Shown here: in pieces, positions 41,058 through 49,764 of the stretch
How positions within the stretch are numbered: the first letter of the stretch is position 1
Layout of the letters: each line of letters opens with the position of its first letter
Source of the DNA: Deinococcus cellulosilyticus NBRC 106333 = KACC 11606
Lineage (GTDB): Bacteria > Deinococcota > Deinococci > Deinococcales > Deinococcaceae
DNA: 64,000 nt
Direction of reading: 5' to 3'
Assembly (NCBI RefSeq): GCF_007990775.1
Contig: NZ_BJXB01000023.1
Span: 27,266 to 91,265, forward strand
Program-made: the position numbers and the translations under genes
The notes under the pieces: model-generated
The model's database searches: none
What the model was told of the DNA's origin: nothing
Seen by the model: the letters and a program-made list of their open reading frames with translations, nothing else

Positions 41058-41741
41058 TTACGGTATGGAAACGCTTTCTCCATGAGAAAGTTTTCTCAGA
41101 AACTCTGCATATTCTTTGATTTCTTTGTTTTTCTGTATTAAATCGTTTTTCAGGTCTTCATATTCCCCAAATTTTTTTTGTATTTGTTGGGGTTCTAGTC
41201 CTTTATTTTCCTCGGCCTCAACAGCTTGGTTATACCATCTTCTAAATTTTGCTTGCCATTGAGTTAAGTGAGGTCTCAACCCTTCATTGAGAGATTCTGT
41301 AATTAACTTAACAATTTTTCTGGATTCTGGATCTTCTCTTAATTTTTCCGCAGGAAATTCACGCGCAATAGATCTCAATTCCCTGAATAACTCAAACCAA
41401 CTGTTGTATACCTCAACTATAACATCATTGTCTTCATCAAACTCAATCCCTGCTTTACGTGTTGATAACTCAATCCATGCTTTATATGCAACCCTGACTA
41501 CATCATGGTTCGGTCTAATTTCAATCTTGTGGCCCACCAAACTAATTTCGGCCTTCTCAATTCCCCAATGTCTGGCACGACGCCAAGGCTTTGCAAAAAA
41601 CGCCCACAGAAGGCCAAGAATCAAAGCCAGTGTAACCATTCCAGGACCCACTATAATGGAGAACTTGCCATTCTTCATATTTATTGATAGCCAGTTTCCC
41701 CAGTCCATGCCAGTGATCCAATTTGAAAAATCTTGCAGCAT
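41058..41741 (-). CDS. Membrane-anchored putative effector of the TIR island
   Basis: A 227-residue protein. One transmembrane helix at residues about 28-50 (FSIIVGPGMVTLALILGLLW) is followed by a basic stop (KPWRRARHW), then a cytoplasmic domain: EVYNSWFELFRELRSIAREF, then NEGLRPHLTQWQAKFRRWYN and a C-terminal coiled coil. The N-E-G-L-R-P-H-L-T-x-W-Q block looks like a conserved family core, but I cannot name it. The ATG overlaps the TIR-like gene's stop (TGATG), so the two form one unit. A TIR enzyme plus a membrane partner fits a signalling defence system in which the TIR product activates the membrane protein. AT-rich. Confidence 0.6.
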   Translation of the reverse strand: MLQDFSNWITGMDWGNWLSINMKNGKFSIIVGPGMVTLALILGLLWAFFAKPWRRARHWGIEKAEISLVGHKIEIRPNHDVVRVAYKAWIELSTRKAGIEFDEDNDVIVEVYNSWFELFRELRSIAREFPAEKLREDPESRKIVKLITESLNEGLRPHLTQWQAKFRRWYNQAVEAEENKGLEPQQIQKKFGEYEDLKNDLIQKNKEIKEYAEFLRKLSHGESVSIP

Positions 41742-42265
41742 CAGAGATTCCTCGACATTTGAGATCTTTTATTATTAATGAGAGATGATCTTTTCATTGT
41801 GATTGCTTTTTCTATCTCCACAGTGATCTGTTGAGGATTAGTGGTATAACTAATAAGATGCGCATAGCCGCTATTAACATTATCTCTTAAACGTGCTGGC
41901 AATTTGGGGAGATATGGTGCAGTTGTCCAATCCCTCTCACAAGTAGGAAGCACAATACCCAATAAAGCATGATCATACAGTAGAGTAGCATATATCTCCC
42001 AATCAACGAATTTTCTTTTGTAAGTCTCAGCACCACAAAGCACTACCGTAATAGAAGAGCCATGAATATAATTCTCTCTCACAGCACGATCAATATAAGC
42101 AGCATTATCGCTATTTAAAGCTCTTTGCAGAGAATTATCAGTTAAGATATTGTACATTCCAGCAAATAATTGCCTGAATTCATCACAATAGCGCTGATCA
42201 TTTTTATGGTGGTAGCTTATGAAGACCTTTCTTCTTATGCCTTGATTGAAACCGTAGCCAGTCAT
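41741..42265 (-). CDS. ThsB-like TIR-domain protein (MTH538/DUF1863 type)
   Basis: A 174-residue soluble protein. RRKVFISYHHKNDQRYCDEF begins the TIR-like flavodoxin fold; YIDRAVRENYIHGSSITVVL-CGAETYKRKFVDWEIYATLL is the characteristic block of MTH538/DUF1863 proteins, the family of Thoeris ThsB. ThsB senses phage and makes a cyclic ADP-ribose-type signal for an effector. Here the downstream coupled gene encodes a membrane protein instead of ThsA. The start is well supported: TTTACA-N17-TACAAT ends six bases before the ATG, a leaderless promoter. AT-rich, unlike the flanking phage genes. Confidence 0.78.
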   Translation of the reverse strand: MTGYGFNQGIRRKVFISYHHKNDQRYCDEFRQLFAGMYNILTDNSLQRALNSDNAAYIDRAVRENYIHGSSITVVLCGAETYKRKFVDWEIYATLLYDHALLGIVLPTCERDWTTAPYLPKLPARLRDNVNSGYAHLISYTTNPQQITVEIEKAITMKRSSLINNKRSQMSRNL

Positions 42266-42271
42266 ACAAAT

Positions 42272-42300
42272 ATTGTATTTTTTGCTACAAAAATTGTAAA
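42272..42300 (-). promoter_or_regulatory. Leaderless promoter of the ThsB-like operon
   Basis: On the minus strand TTTACA (42300-42295), 17-nt spacer, TACAAT (42277-42272); the ATG follows after six bases. Confidence 0.7.
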
Positions 42301-42375
42301 CCCCCTTGACCTCTCAAAATTTTCCTGAACCTTTTATATGAATTGCACCATCTTAGGGAAAACCCTTAGTGTGCC

Positions 42376-42391
42376 TAAGCATATATGCTTA
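42376..42391. promoter_or_regulatory. 16-bp palindrome between the divergent TIR genes
   Basis: TAAGCATATATGCTTA, perfect. It lies just upstream of the -10 box of the + strand TIR gene and may be an operator. Confidence 0.5.
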
Positions 42392-42414
42392 CTTTTGTGT
42401 AAGATTTATTACTA

Positions 42415-42420
42415 TATAAT
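42415..42420 (+). promoter_or_regulatory. Consensus -10 box of the + strand TIR gene
   Basis: TATAAT, five bases before the ATG at 42426, which implies a leaderless message. No clear -35 box is seen. Confidence 0.6.
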
Positions 42421-42425
42421 TTGAT

Positions 42426-43022
42426 ATGCCTGGAAGAAATTACTTTTCGGATGTAACCACAGTACTAAAGTCCCTCTCTCCAACTAGCTCCATTCGCCTC
42501 CCAGAAAACTGGGAAAAGGTGATTTCAGAAATTGACAAACCCAAGAAATGCGTATTTATATCCTACAAAGGTGATGATTTAGATGTAGCTAAAGATATTG
42601 CAAATTACTTAACTTCGGTAGGCATAAACATATTTTTTGATAGAGAACATGACCTATTGACTCATGCAAACACACAGAACGATTATGATACCGTTGTAAG
42701 CTATATAGAAGCAGGGATTTCTATATCCAGTCATATGTTAGCTGTAGTAAGCGATAAAACAAAGAACTCCTGGTGGGTACCTTTTGAGATTGGCTCAGCA
42801 CGCCGAAAGTCCACAGAGATAGCTCATGTGGTAACTAAGGAAGTTTTTGACCTTCCTGCATTTTTAAGAATATCAGAAATTATTACCAGTGATGAAGATC
42901 TTGAGAAATGGGTTAAAAAAGAAAATGTGCATAAGAGTATAATAACAGAAAGTGGAAAATCTATAGATAAACCATCTATTACCAGACTGCCCCTTTATAA
43001 AAAAGCCATCAATTTCGTATAA
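42426..43022 (+). CDS. TIR-domain protein
   Basis: A 198-residue protein divergent from the ThsB-like gene. After a 35-residue N-terminal part comes a TIR domain: KKCVFISYKGDDLDVAKDIA, NYLTSVGINIFFDRE, SHMLAVVSDKTKNSWWVPFE and IGSARRKSTEIAHV. The Glu in W-W-V-P-F-E-I-G is where the catalytic Glu of NAD-cleaving TIR enzymes is found. It has no membrane segment. TIR domains in bacteria either consume NAD to stop infected cells or produce a signalling nucleotide. A second TIR protein beside the ThsB-like one suggests a two-component arrangement, or two separate systems sharing a site. AT-rich. Confidence 0.75.
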   Translation: MPGRNYFSDVTTVLKSLSPTSSIRLPENWEKVISEIDKPKKCVFISYKGDDLDVAKDIANYLTSVGINIFFDREHDLLTHANTQNDYDTVVSYIEAGISISSHMLAVVSDKTKNSWWVPFEIGSARRKSTEIAHVVTKEVFDLPAFLRISEIITSDEDLEKWVKKENVHKSIITESGKSIDKPSITRLPLYKKAINFV

Positions 43023-43041
43023 GGGCCCTAATTTTTATGGG

Positions 43042-43081
43042 GGTCACTGCTCAACACATGGGTATGTGTTGAGCAGTGACC
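43042..43081. terminator. Bidirectional hairpin with an 18-bp perfect stem
   Basis: GGTCACTGCTCAACACAT, loop GGGT, and the full complement, between the convergent TIR gene and the second giant gene. Only short A/T tracts flank it. Confidence 0.75.
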
Positions 43082-43089
43082 AAAAATCC

Positions 43090-46000
43090 TCAAAACAGAC
43101 TCAATTGTTCCTCTTCAGGCTCTAAAGCAAGTGGTTTGGCCAGCTGACCGCGAGTAAGGCCTGCCAGCACCAAGGCCCTTCCAAGCCCGGTGTCGTCCAG
43201 GGATTCGTGCTGGCCCTGGAAGATGGCACCAAGCGCACGCTTCCGTTCCAAGCGCTCGTAATTGGTCCGGTCATGGTCGGTGTTGCTGATGAGGTTGTGC
43301 AACTCGATGGGTTTCTCCTGTCCCAATCGGTCAATTCGGGCGTTCCGCTGCTCGTGTGTTTTGGCGGTCATCGGCAAATCGTGGTTCACAAGCCATTCAC
43401 CGCGTTTTTGCAGGTTGGCCCCCACAGCACCAGCATCACTGCACACCACAATGTCAATCCGTTTGTCGTCAAACGCCTGGCGCACCTTGCCTTTGTCGTC
43501 TGAGCTGCTGGCCCCGGTGATGGTGCCCACCACATGCCCTGTATCTTTGAGGGCCCGGGTGATTTCCTCGACTGCTTTTTTGCTGTGGGCAAAGACCACA
43601 CCCCCTTTCCCCCGCCTGGCGTGGGCCAGCTGCACAATCTGCTGGATTTTGGCGTTGTGTTCTGCCGGGGCATCGTTGATGGTTCTGGCTTGGGCCCCGT
43701 ACCGGAGGGTGGCAAGAGAGTTGTTGAGGTTCTTGGCAATGGTGTGGTGCTGGTCTTCCGGCACATGGTCAAAGCTGTTGGGGGACAGAACCTTGAGGGC
43801 TTCAATGTCGCTCTCCCCTCTGGCCCGGGCTTTGTGTGCAGCATGGTAGGCCTCATCCACACGCTGCAACTCGGCTTTCTGCCAGGGGGTGAGCTCAATG
43901 GCCTGGTGGCCGGATGCGGTGTCGCCCTGGGTCCCGTCCTGGCCCCACACCACTTTGCGGGTGGTGCCACTGGGCACCGCGTCACTGTAAGTGTGCTGGT
44001 CAATCAGGCGCTTGAGGCCTTCTTTGCTGGCAAACACATCCACCCCGTACTTGCGCCTCAGGGCCTCCTGGTCCCCGAACTTCACCGGGTCGAGCTTCTT
44101 GAGGGTGTCAAAAACCTCCGACTCATCGTTTTTGAGAGGGCTGCCGGTCATGAGGGTGCCGTACTTGCTGAGCTGCAAGGCGGTTTCATTGATGGCGGAC
44201 AGCATGGACTCTTGCTTGCCTTGCCGGTTCAGGGTGTCGTGGCCTTCGTCCAAGGCCAGGTAGTGCAGGGGGATGTTGTGGGCGGCCAGCGCTTCGGAGA
44301 GCATCTGGTGCCGCCCGGCTGTGTCGGCCTGCATGAAACGCTGGTTGAGTTCTGGCTCGGTGAGACCGTAATGCTGCTGCATGATCCGGCTCATGTCGTC
44401 ACGGAAACTCTGGTGGGTCACGGAAATCATGTGGGTGCCCGGATCCTGGTAGGCTTTCAGGCGCTCCTCGAAAGTGGCATCCTGGGCATGGAACTTGAAC
44501 CGGCCCGGCTCGGTCATGCGTGCAATTTCTTCCCCAAACTGGTTTCTGACGATGCTGGGCACCACAAACAAGCCTTTTTGCACCTCACCCCGGTGGTGCA
44601 GCTCGGTGAATGCGCCAATGGACACCCCGGTTTTCCCGCTGCCCACCCCCAACCATGACGCAAGCTTCTTCTGGGCCATGATTGCTTTGATGGCCCGTTG
44701 CTGCTTCACGAACTTGGTGCCTTTGCCCATCGTCATGTCTGGGATGAGCTTGACGGGGTTCATGTGGGGTTTGATGTTCTGGGAAACATGCTGCAGCATC
44801 TCCGAGATGCGGTTTTCCACCCCGCGGGGCAACGCCCGGCGTTCCAGGTGGGGAATCACATCTGAGGCTTCCTGGTGGGTGTCGCTGTCGGCCATGCCAA
44901 ACAATGCAGACTGGGCAGACTCAGCGGCTTTCTGCTTTTCGCGGAAGGTGCGAAAGGCGTCCACCAGGGCCCCACGTCCACCCATTGCCTTGAACTTGCC
45001 GCCTTCCCGTTCCCGGAGGCTGTGCTGCAGAGACTGCATGGCGTCTTTGAACGACTGGTAGGAGTCCTTGTCGGCCACACTCCACAGGGCCTCACCGTGG
45101 GTGTTCACCTGCTTGCTGGTGCGCAAAGGCTTGCCGGTCAGGTTGGCATGATGCTGGGCGAAGCGCTCAATGAAGGCCCCTTTCATGTGCTCCTGGATGG
45201 CTTCGTAGGCTTTCTGAGGGGTTTTTTGGAGCTCCAGAAAATCCGACCATTCCAGCACGTCCCCACCGGTCCTCTCGGCCACATAATCCAGCCGTTTCCG
45301 GTCCCATGACTGCCAATCGGGGTTCAAGCGCTCCAGGCCTTTCACGCCGGCATCTGCAGGGGGTGGCCGGAAGGCTTTTTCACCTGCGGGGGTGAGGGTG
45401 ATGCCTCCATCCGGCCCCACCGTGTAATGCTCCCCTTCCTGGGTGAGGTTCATGCGCTTCAACAGACGCTCCCGGTCCTCACTGGGCAAGGTGAGGGTAA
45501 CGGGTTTTTCTTCCTCATCCATCATCCCAAACATGCCCATTTCCGCCCCTGCCGCCACAAACTTGCTGGGCTCCGGGTACTTGGCATCGTAAGTCTGCAG
45601 GGCTCTTTTGGCTTCTTCTTTGCGCTGGGCCAGTGCCTCTGGGGACAAACCTGCAATGTTGGAGAGGAAGTAGGACCGCAAGGTGCCCTGGTCTTTGGGG
45701 GTGAGGTCCTGCAGGCCCTTGAATCCCAACTGTGTTTTGGGGTCGGCCAGCACCGCCATGTACAGGGCCTTGCGGGTCTCCGGGGTGTCATGCAGCACCT
45801 GACTGCTGTAACTTGCTTCCCCGGGGTGACGCTTCTGGATGTAACCATCGGCCAGCTGGGAGAGGGCCCCGTACAACTCAGGGTGCTTGGCCTCCAGATG
45901 GTCGTAATCCACGTATTGCCCTTCAGAGGTCTTGGAGGGCATCAGTTCATCCAGGGCAGCAAAATACCCGTCCCGCTGGTCTTCAGGCACCCAGTCGATG

Positions 46001-48048
46001 AGGAAGCTTTGCTGCCTGAGTACCCTGGACACCTCTCCGAGGGTCCACCCATCGGCCATGCGTGAAGCAATGAACTCCTGCATGGCGTCTTTGGGGTCCT
46101 TGCCAGGTTTGAAGCCCGGGGGGGTGCTGACATTGAGGGGTTTGGGTGGGTTGGCATCAAAAGCCGCTGCACTGTACCGAGTGAAGCCAGCTGGCAGCCA
46201 GTCGTCTTCGTCCTCATGGCCTTCTTTGATGGCCTTGATGCGCTCGGCCTGCTCCCGCTCCTCTGCTGGCACCACCGGTGTGAGCCGGTCCATCCCTACA
46301 GGGTGGATTTTCACCCAAAGGTTGTTGTCGGCGTCCTGGTGGTACTCGTAATCCCCGTCCTGTAACCCGAGGGCCCGCAGGTTCAAAGCGGCTTTCTGCA
46401 CGTTGGTGGTGCCGAGGTTCACCAGCAGGTGCTGTTCGTTTCTCTTCAGGGCCATGTTCAAAGCAGCACCGGCCTCCACCTGCCCGAGGGCATTTCCAAG
46501 GGCATTGTGGGCTTCTTGCAGGCGTTCCCGTTTCTCTTTCAGCAGGTGCTGGATGACGGTGGCATCGGTGGTGCTGGAAATGGGCGGGATGTCCATGCCT
46601 TCAGCGTCCGCACGGGCGGCCTGGGCTGCACTCAAGGCCTGTTGCATGGCCTGGGTGCTCACCTGGTCGTGGTGGGTGCCCAATGCCTCCATCAGTTTGC
46701 TGTGGTCCTCAGGAGCCAGGTCACGCTTGAGGGCGTGGGCAATGAGCTTGCTGGCGGCTTCCACCCCCAACACATCCAGGGCACGGCGGTCCAACACATC
46801 CCCACCCAAAGTTGCCAGGGCAACATTGCTGAGGTGGGCATACGCACCGGTGGCGTGCGGGGCACGCATGGCCTTGCGGAGAGACGTGTAATCCCACTCG
46901 TGGGCTGGTTCTTCTTCCAGGGCATCCAGAAAAGAACGGGTGAGGTCCGTGGCGGCCACGTCTTTGATTTTGGCTTCCAGCTCCTGGGCAAACTCAGGGG
47001 CGACGGTATCAAAACTGATGTCCCACGGGGCACCTTTTGCCGGTTTGCTGGCAGCGTCCAGTGCTTCATGTTCCTGCGGTGTGGAATCAGGATCCTGGTT
47101 CAACCGGATTTTTCTGAGTTCCCCCTGCAGGTGTTTCAGGGCACGGGTGGCCTGCAGCAGCTCCCGGGCCTTGTCGGATTTTTCTTTCAGGGTTTCGTCC
47201 GTCACTTTGCTGGAACCCCTGGGGGTGCTGGACCGCTGGGGTTTGGTGCCGGATCGCATGCGCTCCAGGGCCTTTTGCATGCGTTTTCTCTTGCCCTCAT
47301 CCTGCTCAGCATCAATGCGGTCCTGCAAGAATTTTTCGTGCTCCGCACGGGCATCTTCCGGGGTGAACCCCTGTTTTTCAGCCTCTTCAGCTGCACTGTA
47401 CTGGTAGCCGGTGGATCCGGTGGCAGTGGGCTTGAAAGCATCATCCACGTCCACCTGGTCCTCCGGGTGCAAGATGGCGTTTTTCAGTTCAGGGTTGCTC
47501 ACCAGGCTTTTGATGATGTGGGCCTCCAGGCGCCTGAGCCCTGCTTGGATGGCAGGGGCTTTTCCAGAAGCCAGCTTCTCCCTGGTTTCATCGTCCATCT
47601 GGAAATGACCGGATTGGGTGAGGGCGTGGGCGGCCTCCATTGCCCGTTGCTGGGCTTTCAGGATGCTTTCTTTCACAGCAGCCTCTTTGGTCTCCCGGGC
47701 AGCTTTTTCCTCTGGGGTCTCTTCTTTTTTGGGCTTTGGGACGGCTGCCTTTTTCTTGTCCTGGGACCCTTTGGAGCCCAACTTGTGCAGGTGCAAACCG
47801 CGGAGTTCTTTGGGGCCGTGCAGGATGTGGGCGGTGCCGTCACTGTGCAGGCGGATTTTCACATGCACATACCCGGGGTGGTCCGGCCCATTGGGTTTGA
47901 GGGTGATCCATTTCTCGGTGAGGTCTCCAGCTTTTGCCAGCACCCCATACATCACCTTCACTTCAACCATGTTGGCCTCAGGGGTGAGGTAAAACATCAG
48001 GCCTTCGCCGTTCCACTCTGACAGGTAATAACCGGGAGAAAACAACAT
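43090..48048 (-). CDS. Giant SF2 (DEAD/SNF2-type) helicase protein
   Basis: A 1652-residue late protein. The N-terminal 1100 residues have a beta-rich start (GYYLSEWNGEGLMFYLTPEA), a Lys/Glu coiled region and long helical domains. The C-terminal 540 residues form an SF2 helicase: KQQRAIKAIMAQKKLASWLG then VGSGKTGVSIG (Walker A near 1135), LALDEGHDTLNRQG (motif II near 1265), TLMTGSPLKNDESEVFDTLK (motif III), and FAHSKKAVEEI, VVCSDAGAVGANLQKRG, NARIDRLGQEKP (motifs IV-VI, about 1470-1575). Proteins of this size with a helicase end, encoded beside the portal/head genes, are often packaged and act on incoming DNA. TGTCACGG lies exactly 22 nt before the ATG. Confidence 0.75.
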   Translation of the reverse strand: MLFSPGYYLSEWNGEGLMFYLTPEANMVEVKVMYGVLAKAGDLTEKWITLKPNGPDHPGYVHVKIRLHSDGTAHILHGPKELRGLHLHKLGSKGSQDKKKAAVPKPKKEETPEEKAARETKEAAVKESILKAQQRAMEAAHALTQSGHFQMDDETREKLASGKAPAIQAGLRRLEAHIIKSLVSNPELKNAILHPEDQVDVDDAFKPTATGSTGYQYSAAEEAEKQGFTPEDARAEHEKFLQDRIDAEQDEGKRKRMQKALERMRSGTKPQRSSTPRGSSKVTDETLKEKSDKARELLQATRALKHLQGELRKIRLNQDPDSTPQEHEALDAASKPAKGAPWDISFDTVAPEFAQELEAKIKDVAATDLTRSFLDALEEEPAHEWDYTSLRKAMRAPHATGAYAHLSNVALATLGGDVLDRRALDVLGVEAASKLIAHALKRDLAPEDHSKLMEALGTHHDQVSTQAMQQALSAAQAARADAEGMDIPPISSTTDATVIQHLLKEKRERLQEAHNALGNALGQVEAGAALNMALKRNEQHLLVNLGTTNVQKAALNLRALGLQDGDYEYHQDADNNLWVKIHPVGMDRLTPVVPAEEREQAERIKAIKEGHEDEDDWLPAGFTRYSAAAFDANPPKPLNVSTPPGFKPGKDPKDAMQEFIASRMADGWTLGEVSRVLRQQSFLIDWVPEDQRDGYFAALDELMPSKTSEGQYVDYDHLEAKHPELYGALSQLADGYIQKRHPGEASYSSQVLHDTPETRKALYMAVLADPKTQLGFKGLQDLTPKDQGTLRSYFLSNIAGLSPEALAQRKEEAKRALQTYDAKYPEPSKFVAAGAEMGMFGMMDEEEKPVTLTLPSEDRERLLKRMNLTQEGEHYTVGPDGGITLTPAGEKAFRPPPADAGVKGLERLNPDWQSWDRKRLDYVAERTGGDVLEWSDFLELQKTPQKAYEAIQEHMKGAFIERFAQHHANLTGKPLRTSKQVNTHGEALWSVADKDSYQSFKDAMQSLQHSLREREGGKFKAMGGRGALVDAFRTFREKQKAAESAQSALFGMADSDTHQEASDVIPHLERRALPRGVENRISEMLQHVSQNIKPHMNPVKLIPDMTMGKGTKFVKQQRAIKAIMAQKKLASWLGVGSGKTGVSIGAFTELHHRGEVQKGLFVVPSIVRNQFGEEIARMTEPGRFKFHAQDATFEERLKAYQDPGTHMISVTHQSFRDDMSRIMQQHYGLTEPELNQRFMQADTAGRHQMLSEALAAHNIPLHYLALDEGHDTLNRQGKQESMLSAINETALQLSKYGTLMTGSPLKNDESEVFDTLKKLDPVKFGDQEALRRKYGVDVFASKEGLKRLIDQHTYSDAVPSGTTRKVVWGQDGTQGDTASGHQAIELTPWQKAELQRVDEAYHAAHKARARGESDIEALKVLSPNSFDHVPEDQHHTIAKNLNNSLATLRYGAQARTINDAPAEHNAKIQQIVQLAHARRGKGGVVFAHSKKAVEEITRALKDTGHVVGTITGASSSDDKGKVRQAFDDKRIDIVVCSDAGAVGANLQKRGEWLVNHDLPMTAKTHEQRNARIDRLGQEKPIELHNLISNTDHDRTNYERLERKRALGAIFQGQHESLDDTGLGRALVLAGLTRGQLAKPLALEPEEEQLSLF

Positions 48049-48070
48049 GCTGCAAGCGTAAACGGCGCAT

Positions 48071-48078
48071 CCGTGACA
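48071..48078 (-). promoter_or_regulatory. Late element TGTCACGG of the second giant helicase gene
   Basis: Ends exactly 22 nt before the ATG at 48048. Confidence 0.55.
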
Positions 48079-48086
48079 GTACTACT

Positions 48087-48887
48087 GTGAATGCTCAACG
48101 TAAGGGGTCATCTGCAACAATTTGGTACTCTTATGACGTGGACCTCAACCATATTGGTCAATACCTTACGGGAACTCTAGTCGGATCACTCGTTTCTCTG
48201 ATATTTGTTGTTTTCGTCAAAAATAGCTTGATAACTTACCTAAATAGAAAAGCACACAACCAAGCCGAAAAGGAAGATATTGATAAGATTACCAGAGCAG
48301 TAGAGAACATTAGAATCAATTTTTTGCAACAATTAGAAACTCATAAAGCCGATTTATCTAAGGAAGTGGAATCGTACAAAACAGCACTCAACAGTAGTTT
48401 GGAGCAACAAAAAACTTTATTAGCAAGAAGAAATAGTATTGATTCCTTACGCAGACAAGAAGTAATAAAAAAGACGGAGGAATATATGAGTGCCGTATTT
48501 GATTATCTACATACCGGTATAGACCCTACTGATATAGATCTGACAACCAAAGAAGGTTTAAACCAGTGGTTCACTTCTACCTCAAAAATGTCAGCAAAGA
48601 TCTACAGTAAGTATATTGGATTCTATTTGGTTACATGCGATATGAGTAGGATCAAGATTCAAGTTATGGATTTACAGAAAACTCTGGACAAAATACAGGG
48701 AGAAGTAGGAGAAGTCTACAAAACTTCAATGATAGATATAATGTCAGGCAGAAATCTTAATAGACAGCTTCATATTGATATGGTTAACAACTCTCCTCTG
48801 ATTGACATGGTTTACAAAAGTGTTTACTCTATACTCCATGACATTAATAAATATCTTACCGAAGATCTTGAATCGTACAAATCATAA
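48087..48887 (+). CDS. AT-rich membrane-anchored coiled-coil protein
   Basis: A 266-residue protein on the opposite strand to its neighbours. One membrane helix lies at residues about 26-48 (YLTGTLVGSLVSLIFVVFVK), followed by a coiled coil (DIDKITRAVENIRINFLQQL; HKADLSKEVESYKTALNSSL) and a helical C-terminal domain. The frame opens with GTG at 48087; no ATG or good ribosome-binding site is near, so the start is uncertain. Codon use is AT-rich. Membrane-anchored coiled-coil proteins of this size occur among superinfection-exclusion and defence genes, but no family is recognised. A terminator follows. Confidence 0.6.
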   Translation: MNAQRKGSSATIWYSYDVDLNHIGQYLTGTLVGSLVSLIFVVFVKNSLITYLNRKAHNQAEKEDIDKITRAVENIRINFLQQLETHKADLSKEVESYKTALNSSLEQQKTLLARRNSIDSLRRQEVIKKTEEYMSAVFDYLHTGIDPTDIDLTTKEGLNQWFTSTSKMSAKIYSKYIGFYLVTCDMSRIKIQVMDLQKTLDKIQGEVGEVYKTSMIDIMSGRNLNRQLHIDMVNNSPLIDMVYKSVYSILHDINKYLTEDLESYKS

Positions 48888-48932
48888 CAACATGCACTTT
48901 CATTACCTATGATACAAATTTCAAAATAGAAG

Positions 48933-48953
48933 ACCCACCCAAAGGCGGGTTTT
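48933..48953 (+). terminator. Intrinsic terminator after the coiled-coil gene
   Basis: ACCCACC pairs with GGCGGGT (one G-U pair) around CAAA, followed by TTT. It also lies downstream of the convergent minus operon. Confidence 0.65.
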
Positions 48954-48970
48954 ATCGTACACTTTGTCGC

Positions 48971-49186
48971 TTACTGAATCAGGTCCTGCAGCCCGTCCAC
49001 AGACAGATCAAAGTTGAGCAGCTGGGCCCTCCAGTAGGCCAACGAAGTGAGTTTCTGTTGGGCGTTTTGGAGCTCCTCCTGGTTGCACCTTTTAAGGCTC
49101 TTGCTGCTGCAGGCATGGTGGGCATTTTGCAGGTTCTGAACGATCACCAGCAGCTCTTTTACCCTGGCCGGCACTTCTGGCATCAT
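48971..49186 (-). CDS. Small helical protein ending the clamp operon
   Basis: A 71-residue protein (MMPEVPARVKELLVIVQNLQ...), predicted to be two or three helices with two cysteines (ACSSKSLKRC). The ATG at 49186 overlaps the TGA of the HAD-like gene (ATGA). No family is recognised. It is the last gene of the operon that starts with the small membrane protein and the sliding clamp. Confidence 0.55.
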   Translation of the reverse strand: MMPEVPARVKELLVIVQNLQNAHHACSSKSLKRCNQEELQNAQQKLTSLAYWRAQLLNFDLSVDGLQDLIQ

Positions 49187-49764
49187 CCCACCGCCCTGGC
49201 AATGGCCTGCCAGTTGCACCGGGTCACGTTGTTGGGCAGGGGCAACCGGTTGTAATCGGTGTCTATCAGCAACCCGTGGTGGTCGGTGAACAGGGACCAC
49301 ACCTCATGAAAGCTGTCCTCGATGATGCACCGGGCGTTGAGTTGGTTCATCAGGGTGCTTTTGCTGGGGTCTTTGACATGCAGCACGTCACCTGCAGGGA
49401 AACCATGACTTTGCAACCAATCCAGTGTGACCTTCTGCAGGTGGCTGGGCCTGCGGGTCACGTATCCCCTGAAGAAATTGGCTTGTTGCAGTGCGACCAC
49501 CCCTTCCAGGGCTCCAGGGATGGGTGTGGCTGCCTGGTACACCTCTTCCCGCTGGAAGATGGTGCGCACCATCTGGTCCAGGGTGGTTTGCAGGTGAGGG
49601 TTTCTGGCAATGAACACGCTGGGGCATTCTGGGTCGGTGTTGGGGCGGAAGTGCTGGGGCCCAACACCCTGGCTCTGCAGGATTTCGGTCAGGGCATTCA
49701 CCGTGCTGGCAATGGTGCCGTCAATGTCCACGGCAACCCCGGTTTGCAAGGCTTGGACGATCAT
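49183..49764 (-). CDS. HAD-superfamily phosphatase (5'-nucleotidase-like)
   Basis: A 193-residue protein starting MIVQALQTGVAVDIDGTIAS. DIDGTIAS is HAD motif I (nucleophile Asp, D-x-D-G-T). YVTRRPSHLQKVTLDWLQSH contains motif II (T-R-R-P) with the helix and Lys of motif III, and CIIEDSFHEVW carries the acidic motif IV. This resembles 5'(3')-deoxyribonucleotidase or polynucleotide 3'-phosphatase-type phage enzymes that tune nucleotide pools or mend DNA ends. GGAGG is placed 8 nt before the ATG, which overlaps the upstream TGA. Part of the clamp operon, which suggests a role in DNA metabolism. Confidence 0.7.
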   Translation of the reverse strand: MIVQALQTGVAVDIDGTIASTVNALTEILQSQGVGPQHFRPNTDPECPSVFIARNPHLQTTLDQMVRTIFQREEVYQAATPIPGALEGVVALQQANFFRGYVTRRPSHLQKVTLDWLQSHGFPAGDVLHVKDPSKSTLMNQLNARCIIEDSFHEVWSLFTDHHGLLIDTDYNRLPLPNNVTRCNWQAIARAVG

